Shown here: positions 41,741-50,305 of the stretch, in pieces
Numbering within the stretch: the stretch's first letter is position 1
How the letters are laid out: every line of letters starts with the position of its first letter
Assembly: GCF_017464355.1 (NCBI RefSeq)
Contig: NZ_JAFUAG010000041.1
Span: 62,001 to 126,000, forward strand
Source of the DNA: Ruminococcus sp.
GTDB lineage: Bacteria > Bacillota > Clostridia > Oscillospirales > Ruminococcaceae
Length of the DNA: 64,000 bases
Direction: 5' to 3'
The notes under the pieces: generated by a model
Databases searched by the model: none
Seen by the model: only the letters and a program-made list of their open reading frames with translations
Told to the model about the DNA's origin: nothing
Program-made: the position numbers and the translations under genes

Positions 41741-41940
41741 GTGCTTTTTCAAAGTTTTTTGCTCCCCCTCCGAAGTACCTGCGGTGTATATTTAAATAAA
41801 TGTATCCCAATACGCAAGAACAGCCATTATGTATCATCAGCAATACATATCAAAATTGGGAGATAAATGTAAAGCGCAATAAAATTATTAACGGCATGGC
41901 AGCGTGATTTGTGAGAAACGGAGAAAAGCTACAAAACATA
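41741..41940. other. Intergenic region carrying repeat copy A
   Basis: No gene. It contains the shorter copy of an interspersed repeat (41808-41863) otherwise seen at 62101-62190. Nothing else is recognised. Confidence 0.5.
41808..41863 (+). repeat. Interspersed structured repeat, copy A
   Basis: The 42 nt at 41822-41863 match 62149-62190 at 38 positions, and similarity continues upstream through CAATACG. The core TGTAT...ATACA can pair; the matching copy changes this to TGTAT...ATGCA, which still pairs through a wobble. The 5' hairpin seen in copy B is degraded here. Confidence 0.65.
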
Positions 41941-41969
41941 TTGACATAGTATGATATATGTGATAAACT
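41941..41969 (+). promoter_or_regulatory. Promoter of the GCS2-like gene
   Basis: TTGACA (41941-41946), 17 nt, TAAACT (41964-41969). Confidence 0.6.
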
Positions 41970-42026
41970 GTAAAAAAGCCTAGTAAGCAAATATGATATA
42001 GCGTGATAGAAAAGGAGGTCAGACAT

Positions 42027-43412
42027 ATGGAGAGCTCAGCGATAGAAAATGCCATATACGAAAAATACATAACCCCCACAAAGGCTTCACGCCCTGATTT
42101 CATAGGTGTTGAAGTTGAGATGCCCGTGGTAGACCTTTCGGGAAGGCCTGTAGAAGAAAGCGTGTCAATAGAAACTGCTGCCGCTTTTGCGGAAAAATTC
42201 GGCTTTGAAGAAGCAGGCCGCGATGCCGACGGCAATATAAATTCCATGATAGACAAAAAGACAGGTGATGACCTGTCCTTTGACTGTTCCTATTCAAATC
42301 TTGAACTTTCCATGGGAAGATGCAGTGACCTCTTCGAGATAAAGCGCAGGTTCACCGAATACTATAAATTCCTCAACGGACAGTTTGCAAAGTCGGGCTA
42401 TACCCTGACAGGCATGGGTGTTAACCCAAATGCCAACATCAATCATAACAAGCCTATACCCAATGAGCGCTACCGTATGCTTTACCACTATCTGCACTCA
42501 TACCCCAGGCACCGCACCGAAGTGGATATGCGCTTTCATGACCGTCCCGATTTCGGCACCTTTACCAGTGCCTCCCAGGTGCAGCTTGATGTAAGCTGCG
42601 ACAGGCTCACCGATGTGCTTAATGTCTTCGGTATGCTGGAACCCTATAAATCCATACTATTTGCGAACTCATATCTTCCCGATTATCCCGAGTACCTCTG
42701 TGTGCGCAATATGCTCTGGGAACACAGTATGCAGGGCTACAACCCCCATAACATCGGTATGTTTGACCAGCAGGTGGGCAACATAGATGAACTTGTTCAG
42801 TACATAGGCACCCAGTCGATCTACTGCACCATGCGTGAGGGCAGATATGTGGATTTCACACCGGTTCCCGTCCGTGAATATTTCGCCCGTGAAAGCATCG
42901 AGGGCGAGTATTTTGACGGCGAAAGATACCGCATCATTACTATCCGACCCGAAGCGGGCGATCTTGAATACCTGCGTACCTTCAAATTTGAGGACCTGAC
43001 CTACCGCGGCACCATAGAATATCGCAGCTCCTGCTGTCAGCCCATAAAAGATGTCATGACAGTGGCGGCCTTCCACACAGGTCTTAACAAGCAGCTTTAC
43101 GAGCTTAAAGAGCTTGTCACAGCCGACCGTGTCATCTACGGCCACGGCTACAGCCCCGCCGAGCTGCAGCGTCTGCTCTCCCTGAGAAAACTGCCCGAAT
43201 TTCTGGACAGAAAAGCCCTCAGCAGACAGCTGGTCAATATCCTTGACCTGGCTTCATCAGGCCTTAAGCTTCGGGGCAAGGGGGAAGAAACTCTTCTTGT
43301 CCCCTTGTATGACCGTGCTGAAAGGCTCATAAACCCCGCTTCGGCCATGCTTGAAGGCCTTGAAAGGGGAGTCCCCATGGAGCATTTTATCGGGGAATAT
43401 GCTGCTATCTAA
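42027..43412 (+). CDS. Glutamate-cysteine ligase family 2-like carboxylate-amine ligase
   Basis: 461 residues from ATG 42027, selected because AAAGGAGG lies 8 nt upstream; the frame opens earlier at 42003. FIGVEVEMPVVD near the N-terminus and TYRGTIEYRSSCCQPI near residue 335 look like the metal/ATP and glutamate sites of the GCS2 family, which joins amino acids to the gamma-carboxyl of glutamate. Its own substrate is unknown. It converges with a serine hydrolase gene, overlapping by 4 nt, and lies 1 kb before a second glutamate-cysteine ligase, so a gamma-glutamyl metabolite is a reasonable guess. Confidence 0.72.
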   Translation: MESSAIENAIYEKYITPTKASRPDFIGVEVEMPVVDLSGRPVEESVSIETAAAFAEKFGFEEAGRDADGNINSMIDKKTGDDLSFDCSYSNLELSMGRCSDLFEIKRRFTEYYKFLNGQFAKSGYTLTGMGVNPNANINHNKPIPNERYRMLYHYLHSYPRHRTEVDMRFHDRPDFGTFTSASQVQLDVSCDRLTDVLNVFGMLEPYKSILFANSYLPDYPEYLCVRNMLWEHSMQGYNPHNIGMFDQQVGNIDELVQYIGTQSIYCTMREGRYVDFTPVPVREYFARESIEGEYFDGERYRIITIRPEAGDLEYLRTFKFEDLTYRGTIEYRSSCCQPIKDVMTVAAFHTGLNKQLYELKELVTADRVIYGHGYSPAELQRLLSLRKLPEFLDRKALSRQLVNILDLASSGLKLRGKGEETLLVPLYDRAERLINPASAMLEGLERGVPMEHFIGEYAAI

Positions 43413-44284
43413 AATTCGTCCATGAACCTTTGGGCGATAGCTGCAAGCTCTCCCGACCTTTCGGGGTTGTGGGAAAGATATGTCACCATAAGCTCTTTTT
43501 CGGGGCAGACAGCACAGCGCTGTCCCCACTTGCCGCTTATGGCAAAGGTGTTTTTACCCACCCAGAAGAAATAGCCGTAGCCCTCCCTGTCTGTCCTGAC
43601 TTTCTCGGTAACTGCCCTCAGGGCAAGTTCTTCGGGGATAAGCTGCCTGCCCTCATACATACCCTTTTGCAGGAAAAGCTGACCCAGGCGGGCAAGCTGA
43701 CTGACCGTCAGCTCCATGCCCGTGGCGCCGTAAAAATGCCCCTCAGGGGAAGTCTGATAAACAGGTCTGCCCCAGCCCAGGGGCACAAACAGACGGGGTG
43801 AAAGGTATTCTGCCAGGGGCTGACCCACTGCATTCTCGCAGGCGGCGCTTACCAGATAAGCGGGAATGTTCGAGTAATGGAAGCGCCTGTCAGTATTATC
43901 CACAGGCAGCCTGAATATATTGTAAAGCCAATCGTCCTCCCTGCTGTCCGCCAGAAGCTCTGCTGCGTTCTGCGGCCTGAAAGGGTATGCACCTATGCAC
44001 ATGGTCATGCAGTTTTCAAAGGTCAGCTCACGGAAGTCCGCTGATATCACATCAAGATATCTGCTGTCCATGTATCTGTACAGTTTGTCGCTGATATCCA
44101 GCCTGCCCTCACTTCGGGCGATAAGCACAGCTGCCGCCGTGACCGACTTTGCAGCTGAGTAAATGGGGTAAGCCTTGTCCTCTGCAAAGCAGCGTTTCTC
44201 GGCAATTTGCCCTTTGTGAAATATCTCGGCACAGTGCAGGCTTATGCCCGCATTTTCTGCCATTTCAAAAAATCTTTGATACAT
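43409..44284 (-). CDS. Beta-lactamase-family serine hydrolase (class C/esterase-like)
   Basis: A 291-residue protein with the serine-hydrolase motifs SxxK (YSAAKSVTAA, about residues 42-51) and YxN (HYSNIPAYL, about 136-144). No signal peptide is present, so it should be cytoplasmic, unlike true beta-lactamases or penicillin-binding proteins. Members cleave esters or peptides. It is divergent from the glutamate-cysteine ligase gene at 44376 and converges on the GCS2-like gene, so it shares a control region with the former. Confidence 0.82.
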   Translation of the reverse strand: MYQRFFEMAENAGISLHCAEIFHKGQIAEKRCFAEDKAYPIYSAAKSVTAAAVLIARSEGRLDISDKLYRYMDSRYLDVISADFRELTFENCMTMCIGAYPFRPQNAAELLADSREDDWLYNIFRLPVDNTDRRFHYSNIPAYLVSAACENAVGQPLAEYLSPRLFVPLGWGRPVYQTSPEGHFYGATGMELTVSQLARLGQLFLQKGMYEGRQLIPEELALRAVTEKVRTDREGYGYFFWVGKNTFAISGKWGQRCAVCPEKELMVTYLSHNPERSGELAAIAQRFMDEF

Positions 44285-44334
44285 AGCCGTCCTCCTGCTG
44301 ATGACTTGTGTGCGCCCAAACAGCGTACAAGTTG

Positions 44335-44363
44335 ATTATACAGCTTTCGGCAATACAAGTCAA
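44335..44363 (-). promoter_or_regulatory. Promoter of the serine hydrolase gene
   Basis: Minus-strand TTGACT (44363-44358), 17 nt, TATAAT (44340-44335). ACAAGT occurs at the -35 region and again about 30 nt away facing an ACTTGT, a possible regulator site for the divergent pair. Confidence 0.7.
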
Positions 44364-44375
44364 GAGGTGTCATAT

Positions 44376-45551
44376 ATGAAAAAGAATGAATTTTATTTTC
44401 ACGGAAATTTCGGCCTTGAACGTGAAACTCTCCGTGTTTCGGCCGACGGAAGGCTGGCGCAGACCCCCCACCCCTTCGGCGATGACCCCCATATCACCCG
44501 TGATTTCTGCGAGAACCAGATAGAGCTGATAACCCCCGTCTGTCATACCATAGGGGAAGCCGTCAGCGCATTGGGCAGGCTGGCAAAGTCTGTCGAGGAA
44601 AAGCTTGCGCAAAATGGCGAACGCATCTGGCTTTACAGCAACCCGCCCCACTTTGAGACCGAAGCTGATATACCCATAGCAGCCTTCGGGGGCGACCAGT
44701 CATCAAAGCGTGATTACCGCGAAAATCTTCAGCGGAGGTACGGCAAACGGCTCATGCTGTTTTCGGGGGTGCATTTCAATTTTTCCTTTGCAGATGAACT
44801 TCTGCGGGAATGGCACAAGGACAGCGAGCTTTCATACCGTGATTTTACCGACAGCCTGTATCTTCGCCTTTACAAGCAGCTTTGCCGCTACAGCTGGCTG
44901 CCCGTACTGCTGACAGCAGTCAGCCCATGGTATGACAAGTCCCTTGACGGCGACCATTTATCAGGTGTCGGGCGCAGCAGATATTCCTCCATGAGAAACA
45001 GCGAGAGGGGCTACTGGAACGAGTTTGTCCCCCTGATGGATCACAGCAGTCTTTCGGCCTTTACCGAGAGTATCGAAAATTATGTGAAAAAGGGTATGCT
45101 TTTCTCGGCCAGTGAGCTATATCTTCCCATAAGGCTCAAGCCCCGCGGAGTGAACACTATCTCTGCACTGACCCAGGGTGGCGTTGACCATATCGAGCTG
45201 AGAATGTTCGACCTTAACCCCTTTACCGAATTCGGCGTAGACGAAAATGACCTGACCTTTGCCCACCTGCTTATCCTCTGGCTGCTGACCCTTGAAGATA
45301 CCGAATATACCCATGCCGAACAGAAAGCAGCTGTCCGTGACCACCGAAATGCGGCTTTGTACGACCTGCAGGGTGTCAACATTGACAGCACCCCTATCAT
45401 CGACAGGGCAAGAGAGATACTTGATGAGATGAAGGCTCATTTTTCCGATGAGCCCAAGGCGCTGGCCGTTATAGCCTATGAGCTTGATAAGCTGGATAAT
45501 AAGCGGCTCTGCGAAAGGCTGGCAGCAAAAGATATCTATAGTCTGGAGTGA
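44376..45551 (+). CDS. gshA: Glutamate-cysteine ligase (GshA, GCS1 type)
   Basis: 391 residues from ATG 44376 (AGAGGTG upstream). The opening FGLERETLRV and the central SGVHFNFSF, GVGRSRYSSMRNSERGYWN and VDHIELRMFDLNPF are characteristic of the gamma-proteobacterial-type GshA, also the first half of bifunctional GshF. The enzyme makes gamma-glutamylcysteine from Glu, Cys and ATP. The ATP-grasp glutathione synthetase half of GshF is missing and no gshB is in the window, so the product may stop at gamma-glutamylcysteine. It is followed 5 nt later by a class II amidotransferase. Confidence 0.9.
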   Translation: MKKNEFYFHGNFGLERETLRVSADGRLAQTPHPFGDDPHITRDFCENQIELITPVCHTIGEAVSALGRLAKSVEEKLAQNGERIWLYSNPPHFETEADIPIAAFGGDQSSKRDYRENLQRRYGKRLMLFSGVHFNFSFADELLREWHKDSELSYRDFTDSLYLRLYKQLCRYSWLPVLLTAVSPWYDKSLDGDHLSGVGRSRYSSMRNSERGYWNEFVPLMDHSSLSAFTESIENYVKKGMLFSASELYLPIRLKPRGVNTISALTQGGVDHIELRMFDLNPFTEFGVDENDLTFAHLLILWLLTLEDTEYTHAEQKAAVRDHRNAALYDLQGVNIDSTPIIDRAREILDEMKAHFSDEPKALAVIAYELDKLDNKRLCERLAAKDIYSLE

Positions 45552-45556
45552 TGTGA

Positions 45557-46318
45557 ATGTGCGAGTTACTGGGGTTTTCTTCCCCCGATGAAACAGATAT
45601 ACGGAAGGTGCTGAAAGCCTTTTTCGCCCACGGAAAGAAGCACCCCCACGGCTGGGGCATGATGAGCGAGAATTTCGGGGGCAGGGCCATCGTCCGCGGG
45701 GCTGAATGTGCCGCTGACAGCGAAAGGCTGGCAGAACTCATCGAACGCCTGCAGCCCCAGAAAAATTTCCTGGGTCACATACGCTTTGCCACCGTGGGTT
45801 CAATCAGGCTTGAAAACTGCCACCCTTTCACAGGCAGAGATATTACAGGCCGTGAATGGACGATGATACATAACGGTACCATATATTCGGGTAAAAATTT
45901 GTACAGATACTATTCCTCCCAGCAGGGCGACACCGACTCTGAAAGACTTTTCATGGCCTTGCTTGAAGAGATAGACCGCCGCTGTGAAAAGGGTGTCATG
46001 TCAGAAAAAGACCGCTTTGAAACGGTTGACAGGTTCATCGTGGAAAATGCCCCAAGAAACAAGCTGAACCTGATGATATACGACGGCGAGCTGATGTATG
46101 TCCATAAAAATCTGAAAAACACCCTCAGCTACAAAAAGCTGGGCAACGGCCTTATGTTCGCCACCGAGCCCCCTGATGACGGCGAATGGCTGCCCTTTCC
46201 AATGGCTCAGGTGATAGCCTACCGTGCAGGCAAAGAGGTCTGGCGGGGTGAGCGCCACAAGGGCGTGTTCGTGCCAACCCTCGATTACATCACCGCACTG
46301 GACGCTATGAATATATGA
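45557..46318 (+). CDS. Class II glutamine amidotransferase (YafJ/EgtC-like)
   Basis: A 253-residue N-terminal-nucleophile hydrolase: Met is followed directly by catalytic Cys2 (MCELLGFSS), and GHIRFATVGS, NCHPF and MIHNGTI are typical glutaminase signatures. There is no synthetase domain, so it is a stand-alone hydrolase of gamma-glutamyl groups. EgtC of ergothioneine synthesis and related carboxypeptidase-like enzymes share this fold. Its 5 nt spacing from gshA strongly suggests that it acts on a gamma-glutamyl compound. Terminator at 46362. Confidence 0.85.
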   Translation: MCELLGFSSPDETDIRKVLKAFFAHGKKHPHGWGMMSENFGGRAIVRGAECAADSERLAELIERLQPQKNFLGHIRFATVGSIRLENCHPFTGRDITGREWTMIHNGTIYSGKNLYRYYSSQQGDTDSERLFMALLEEIDRRCEKGVMSEKDRFETVDRFIVENAPRNKLNLMIYDGELMYVHKNLKNTLSYKKLGNGLMFATEPPDDGEWLPFPMAQVIAYRAGKEVWRGERHKGVFVPTLDYITALDAMNI

Positions 46319-46361
46319 AACACAGCCTTTTCATGGTTTATAAACTTTCATCTGTTTGCAG

Positions 46362-46388
46362 AAAACCGCCTTATATGGCGGTTTTTTC
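46362..46388 (+). terminator. Terminator after the amidotransferase gene
   Basis: 8-bp stem AAACCGCC/GGCGGTTT with TTATAT loop and TTTTTT. Confidence 0.85.
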
Positions 46389-46422
46389 GTCGGATAAGTA
46401 AATCTTTCAGGCGGATATGTCA

Positions 46423-46451
46423 TTGACTTCCGTGGGCAGAGGTGTTATAAT
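46423..46451 (+). promoter_or_regulatory. Promoter of the GH27 gene
   Basis: TTGACT (46423-46428), 17 nt, TATAAT (46446-46451). No catabolite-responsive element is recognised. Confidence 0.75.
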
Positions 46452-46481
46452 GTTACAAAATCATCTTACGGAGGTATATAT

Positions 46482-47741
46482 ATGATAGTTAAAACACCGC
46501 CTATGGGCTGGAACAGCTGGGATTGCTACGGTGCGGCTGTCGATGAAAAAACAGTAAGGCAGAATGCTGAGTATATGGCGAGTCACCTCAGACAGCACGG
46601 CTGGGAGTATGTGGTGGTCGATATACAGTGGTATGAACCAAAGGCCAAGAACCATGAGTATAACCATTTCACCGAGCTTTGCATGGACGAATATTCACGC
46701 CTTATACCAGACACCGTGCGTTTTCCCTCATCTGCTGACGGAAAGGGCTTTGCACCTCTTGCAGAATATGTCCATTCTCTTGGACTTAAATTCGGCATAC
46801 ACATAATGCGCGGCATACCAAGACAGGCTGTCCACCAAAACACAGGGATACTTGACACCAACGCCACAGCCCGCAGCATAGCCAAGATGAACAGCATATG
46901 TGCCTGGAACACCGATATGTACGGTGTTGACCCCGAAAAGGAGGGCGCAAAAGCCTACTACGAAAGTATCTTCAAGCTGTATGCCGAATGGGGCGTTGAT
47001 TTTATCAAGTGCGATGACATCTGCCGTGAACTGCCCCACGAGGAGACCGAGCTTGTTCTGCTCAGCAGCTGCCTGAACAGCTGCGGCAGGGATATGGTGC
47101 TGAGTCTTTCCCCGGGACCCGCACTGCTGGAAAAGTCCGAACTCTATAAGCAGACCGCTGTTATGTGGCGCATTACCGACGATTTCTGGGATAACTGGGA
47201 CGCCCTCTACAATATGTTCGAACGCTGTGAGAAGTGGAGCATACACACAGGTGCAGGCCATTATCCCGATGCGGATATGCTGCCCGTAGGCGCAATACTT
47301 CAGGATTACAGTCCGAAAAACTGTACTAAATTCACCCCCGATGAGCAGCGTACCATGATGACCCTGTGGAGCATTTTCCGTTCGCCCCTGATGATAGGCG
47401 GTGAGCTTACAAAGCTTGATACCGACACTCTCGCACTGCTTTGCAATGACGGTATCATCGCCATGAACAAGCTTGCCCGTCATGCACATCAGGTGTGGCG
47501 CAAGGCCATAGGCGGCAGCGAGCATATCCTCTGGACAGCTGCCTGTGCCGACGGCGGACAGTATGCCGCAGTTTTCAACGCAGGCGAAAGCGCAGGTAAA
47601 TTCACCCTGGCGCTTTCCGACCTGGAGATATATTCTCCCGTCACCTGCACTGACCTCTGGAATGGCAGCACCGCCGAAAACACCGAAACTATCGAGGTTG
47701 AACTGCCCGCCCACAGCGCAGCAGCATTCCTGATCAAATAA
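46482..47741 (+). CDS. Alpha-galactosidase, glycoside hydrolase family 27
   Basis: A 419-residue cytoplasmic enzyme (no signal peptide) that removes terminal alpha-galactose from raffinose-type sugars or galactomannan fragments. It opens with TPPMGWNSWDCYG, the GH27 N-terminal signature. The nucleophile is Asp178 in FIKCDDIC, and the acid/base lies in WRITDDFWDNW (Asp233 or Asp234). Together with the GH36 enzyme at 51515 it points to intracellular breakdown of imported plant alpha-galactosides. An isomalto-dextranase or arabinopyranosidase specificity, also found in GH27, cannot be excluded. Confidence 0.9.
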   Translation: MIVKTPPMGWNSWDCYGAAVDEKTVRQNAEYMASHLRQHGWEYVVVDIQWYEPKAKNHEYNHFTELCMDEYSRLIPDTVRFPSSADGKGFAPLAEYVHSLGLKFGIHIMRGIPRQAVHQNTGILDTNATARSIAKMNSICAWNTDMYGVDPEKEGAKAYYESIFKLYAEWGVDFIKCDDICRELPHEETELVLLSSCLNSCGRDMVLSLSPGPALLEKSELYKQTAVMWRITDDFWDNWDALYNMFERCEKWSIHTGAGHYPDADMLPVGAILQDYSPKNCTKFTPDEQRTMMTLWSIFRSPLMIGGELTKLDTDTLALLCNDGIIAMNKLARHAHQVWRKAIGGSEHILWTAACADGGQYAAVFNAGESAGKFTLALSDLEIYSPVTCTDLWNGSTAENTETIEVELPAHSAAAFLIK

Positions 47742-47749
47742 AATGATTA

Positions 47750-47781
47750 GCTCTCCCTGAAAATTTCGGGGAGAGCATTTT
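47750..47781 (+). terminator. Terminator after the GH27 gene
   Basis: Stem GCTCTCCC/GGGAGAGC followed by ATTTTG. Confidence 0.65.
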
Positions 47782-47813
47782 GTTTAATGTATCATCATTC
47801 TGTGAAGCCGCCA

Positions 47814-48068
47814 TTAGTCCCACTTTTTGCCGAAATCCCAGAAACCCGCGCTCAGGTAGCCCTTTCCACAGGCGCAAACGTAATGTTCCTCTGTGTCGTA
47901 GAACCAGGCATCTGTAGGTCTGGATCCTCCTGTTGCCTTGAAGTTGTGGCCTCTGCCGCTGTAGTGGCAATAGTTGGGATGCTTGGTGTAGTCGTAGGGT
48001 GCTGTTATACCGCCTGTGATGTTTTCAAGTTCGCTGAGTTCGATCCTTACTGCACTGTTGTTAGTCAT
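47814..48068 (-). CDS. Double-glycine-leader secreted peptide precursor
   Basis: An 84-residue protein behind GGAGGTAATC. Residues 1-20 end with IELSELENITGG, a textbook double-glycine leader of class II bacteriocins, pheromones and some modified peptides; cleavage after Gly20 would release a core of 64 residues. The core is aromatic and Gly-rich with NYCHY and VCACGKGYLS, so three Cys and several His could bind zinc or form a disulfide. No C39 transporter, immunity or maturation gene is adjacent. The role (bacteriocin or signal) is inference. Confidence 0.7.
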   Translation of the reverse strand: MTNNSAVRIELSELENITGGITAPYDYTKHPNYCHYSGRGHNFKATGGSRPTDAWFYDTEEHYVCACGKGYLSAGFWDFGKKWD

Positions 48069-48252
48069 GATGATTACCTCCGTTTTATCGTTATCCCCGG
48101 TGTTTCCCGCTTATGTAAATTAAGCGACATTCCTTGGCCGAGGTGTAGCTTTTTCAGAAAAAGAGATATCGCCTTTTTGTAAACTGTTACACGCCCCATT
48201 CTACAGAAAGCGATTTATTGGAATACGAATAAAAATTTTATACAAAAAGTAC

Positions 48253-48281
48253 TGTACAAATGGAAAAATTTGTGATATAAT
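48253..48281 (+). promoter_or_regulatory. Promoter of the aldo/keto reductase gene
   Basis: TGTACA (48253-48258), 17 nt, TATAAT (48276-48281). Confidence 0.65.
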
Positions 48282-48311
48282 AGATAAAACAATTTAGAAG
48301 GAGGTCATTAT

Positions 48312-49433
48312 ATGGCGATAGATCTTACCAAAATGCCAAAGCTAGGTTTCGGGCTCATGAGGCTGCCACAGAAAGATGATGAGGTCGATCATGCACGGGT
48401 ATGTGAAATGGTAGACGCTTACATGAAGGCAGGTCTGAATTATTTTGATACAGCTTATGTCTACCACGGCGGAAGATCCGAGGTAGCAGCAAAAAAGTGC
48501 ATAGTTGAACGCTATCCCAGAGAAAGCTTTTATCTTGCCACAAAGCTGCCTGCCTGGAGTCTGCATTCTGCTGATGACAGGGACAAGATATTCAACGAAC
48601 AGTGCGAAAGGGCTGGGGTAGATTACTTTGATTTCTACCTTCTGCATTCTATTGAAGACGGCAATAACTATGATACCTATGAGAGACTGGACTGCTTCAA
48701 ATGGGGCCTGCAAAAAAAGGCAGAGGGCAAGATACGGCATTTCGGCTTCTCTTTCCACGGTACTCCCGAACTTCTGGAGAAACTGCTGGACGATCACCCC
48801 GAGGTGGAGTTCGTTCAGATACAGCTGAACTACCTTGACTGGGAAAACCCTGTGGTGCAGTCAGGCAGATTATACGATATACTCCACGAAAGAGGCATAC
48901 CCATGGTCATCATGGAGCCTGTCAAGGGCGGTACCCTGGCTGAACTCAAGCCCGAGCTTGAAGCAAAGTTCAAGGCAGTCAGACCTGAAGCTTCCGTGGC
49001 CTCCTGGGCTCTGCGCTTTGTGGGAAGTCTTGACGGTGTGATGACCATACTCTCAGGTATGTCCACCGAGGAGCAAATGGCGGATAATCTTGGCACATTC
49101 ACTAACTTTGAGCCCCTCACGGAAGAGGAGAAAAAGGTAGTGACCGAAGTCCGTGATGAGTATCTCAACACACCGCTGATAGGCTGCACTTCCTGCCGTT
49201 ACTGCTGCGACGGCTGCCCCATGGGCATAAAGATACCCGATGTTTTCAGGTGCGTGAATACTCTCCGCCTTTACCCCAATGACTGGCGAGCCAAAAATTT
49301 CTACGGAAATGTCATCAACGGTGCAGGCAAGGCTTCTGACTGCATACAGTGCGGTCAGTGCGAGGGTGTCTGTCCCCAGCACCTGGAGATAATCTCTCTT
49401 CTGCAGGAAGCTTCCGAACTTCTCGATAACTGA
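48312..49433 (+). CDS. Aldo/keto reductase with C-terminal ferredoxin-type 4Fe-4S domain
   Basis: A 373-residue fusion: an AKR barrel (about 1-280) with catalytic Asp/Tyr in FDTAYVYHGG, Lys in ATKLPAW and His in LLHSIEDG, then a cysteine-rich domain with CTSCRYCCDGCP and CIQCGQCEGVCP. The AKR-ferredoxin family is common in anaerobes and probably moves electrons between the clusters and a carbonyl substrate that is not known. Its own promoter and terminator make it a single-gene unit. Confidence 0.9.
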   Translation: MAIDLTKMPKLGFGLMRLPQKDDEVDHARVCEMVDAYMKAGLNYFDTAYVYHGGRSEVAAKKCIVERYPRESFYLATKLPAWSLHSADDRDKIFNEQCERAGVDYFDFYLLHSIEDGNNYDTYERLDCFKWGLQKKAEGKIRHFGFSFHGTPELLEKLLDDHPEVEFVQIQLNYLDWENPVVQSGRLYDILHERGIPMVIMEPVKGGTLAELKPELEAKFKAVRPEASVASWALRFVGSLDGVMTILSGMSTEEQMADNLGTFTNFEPLTEEEKKVVTEVRDEYLNTPLIGCTSCRYCCDGCPMGIKIPDVFRCVNTLRLYPNDWRAKNFYGNVINGAGKASDCIQCGQCEGVCPQHLEIISLLQEASELLDN

Positions 49434-49441
49434 AAATAACG

Positions 49442-49480
49442 AAAAAGTGCCTATGTCTGCTGACAACGGGCACTTTTTTT
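49442..49480 (+). terminator. Terminator after the aldo/keto reductase gene
   Basis: Stem AAAAAGTGCC/GGCACTTTTT with a 17 nt loop and seven T. Confidence 0.8.
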
Positions 49481-49486
49481 GTACAC

Positions 49487-49514
49487 AAAAAGCGGTGTCT
49501 TAAACATCGCTTTT
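49487..49514 (-). terminator. Terminator after nrdR
   Basis: Stem AAAAGCGGTGT/ACATCGCTTTT with one wobble, giving a T-run on the minus strand. Confidence 0.7.
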
Positions 49515-49521
49515 ATTCATA

Positions 49522-49968
49522 TTATTTTTCTGAAAGCTCAGAGATTATCTGTATGAACGAATCAACATCGTTAAAATCCTTGTACACCGAGGCAAAGCGC
49601 ACATAAGCCACATTGTCCAGTTTTTTCAGTCCCTGCAGCACCATGTCGCCGATCTCGCCTGTGGTAGTTTCCGTCTGCATTTTGTTAGCATAGGTGTTTT
49701 CAATGTCGTCCACCAGATTTGTCACCTGCTCCACGCTGACAGGGCGCTTCTTTATGGCATTCTGCAGACCCTTGATCAGCTTCTGCCTGTCAAAGGGCTC
49801 GAAAGAACCGTCCTTTTTATAGACCATGAGCAGAGGCTTTTCAACTACCTCATAGGTGGTGAAACGTCTGCCGCATTTGGGGCATTCACGTCTTCTGCGC
49901 TTTTTGCCCTCGCTGGGTCTGGAATCTATAACTCGTGTATCCTCAAAACTGCAAAAGGGACATCTCAT
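49522..49968 (-). CDS. nrdR: Ribonucleotide reductase repressor NrdR
   Basis: A 148-residue repressor with an N-terminal zinc ribbon (CPFC at 3-6 and CPKC about residues 29-32), the SRPSEGKKRRRREC basic stretch, and an ATP-cone domain (DRQKLIKGLQNAIKKRPVS). It senses ATP/dATP and represses ribonucleotide reductase operons. Full length and highly typical. No nrd genes are in the window. Confidence 0.95.
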   Translation of the reverse strand: MRCPFCSFEDTRVIDSRPSEGKKRRRRECPKCGRRFTTYEVVEKPLLMVYKKDGSFEPFDRQKLIKGLQNAIKKRPVSVEQVTNLVDDIENTYANKMQTETTTGEIGDMVLQGLKKLDNVAYVRFASVYKDFNDVDSFIQIISELSEK

Positions 49969-50021
49969 ATGTAAAACTCCTATTCTGCCAAAATGATGTA
50001 CGTTTTTTTTCTCTGATTTAC

Positions 50022-50050
50022 ATTATAGCACACAATTTTTCAAATTTCAA
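50022..50050 (-). promoter_or_regulatory. Promoter of nrdR
   Basis: Minus-strand TTGAAA (50050-50045), 17 nt, TATAAT (50027-50022). Confidence 0.7.
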
Positions 50051-50220
50051 GAGGTTTTTGAAATTTAGTAAGACTTTTTTTGGACAGCCTTTCCAACAGA
50101 TACGTTTTTTGGTACTTTTGCAAAAGCATATCATACTCATTTTTTCTGATACAACAAAAGACATCGGTAAGAAAAAAAGTCTTCCACACCGAGCCGAAAT
50201 CATAATATCGCCGCGGACAG

Positions 50221-50249
50221 TTGAAATTTCAGCGCAAATATGTTATAAT
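50221..50249 (+). promoter_or_regulatory. Promoter of coaBC
   Basis: TTGAAA (50221-50226), 17 nt, TATAAT (50244-50249). Confidence 0.75.
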
Positions 50250-50305
50250 CATAATGATAGTTTTTTACAGCAAGACAGCTTAGTCTGCCTGAAAGGAGAA
50301 TGAAA

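Noticed and set aside
46728-47714. 328-codon minus-strand frame opposite the GH27 gene
   Set aside because: Antisense shadow of a clear glycoside hydrolase.
4651-47800. Identical 16-mer TAATGTATCATCATTC at 4651-4666 and 47785-47800
   Set aside because: One such AT-rich match is expected by chance in 64 kb, and similarity does not continue on either side.
50070-50183. 12-nt inverted repeat AAGACTTTTTTT / AAAAAAAGTCTT in the nrdR-coaBC intergenic region
   Set aside because: Low-complexity arms 90 nt apart; likely chance in an AT-rich spacer.
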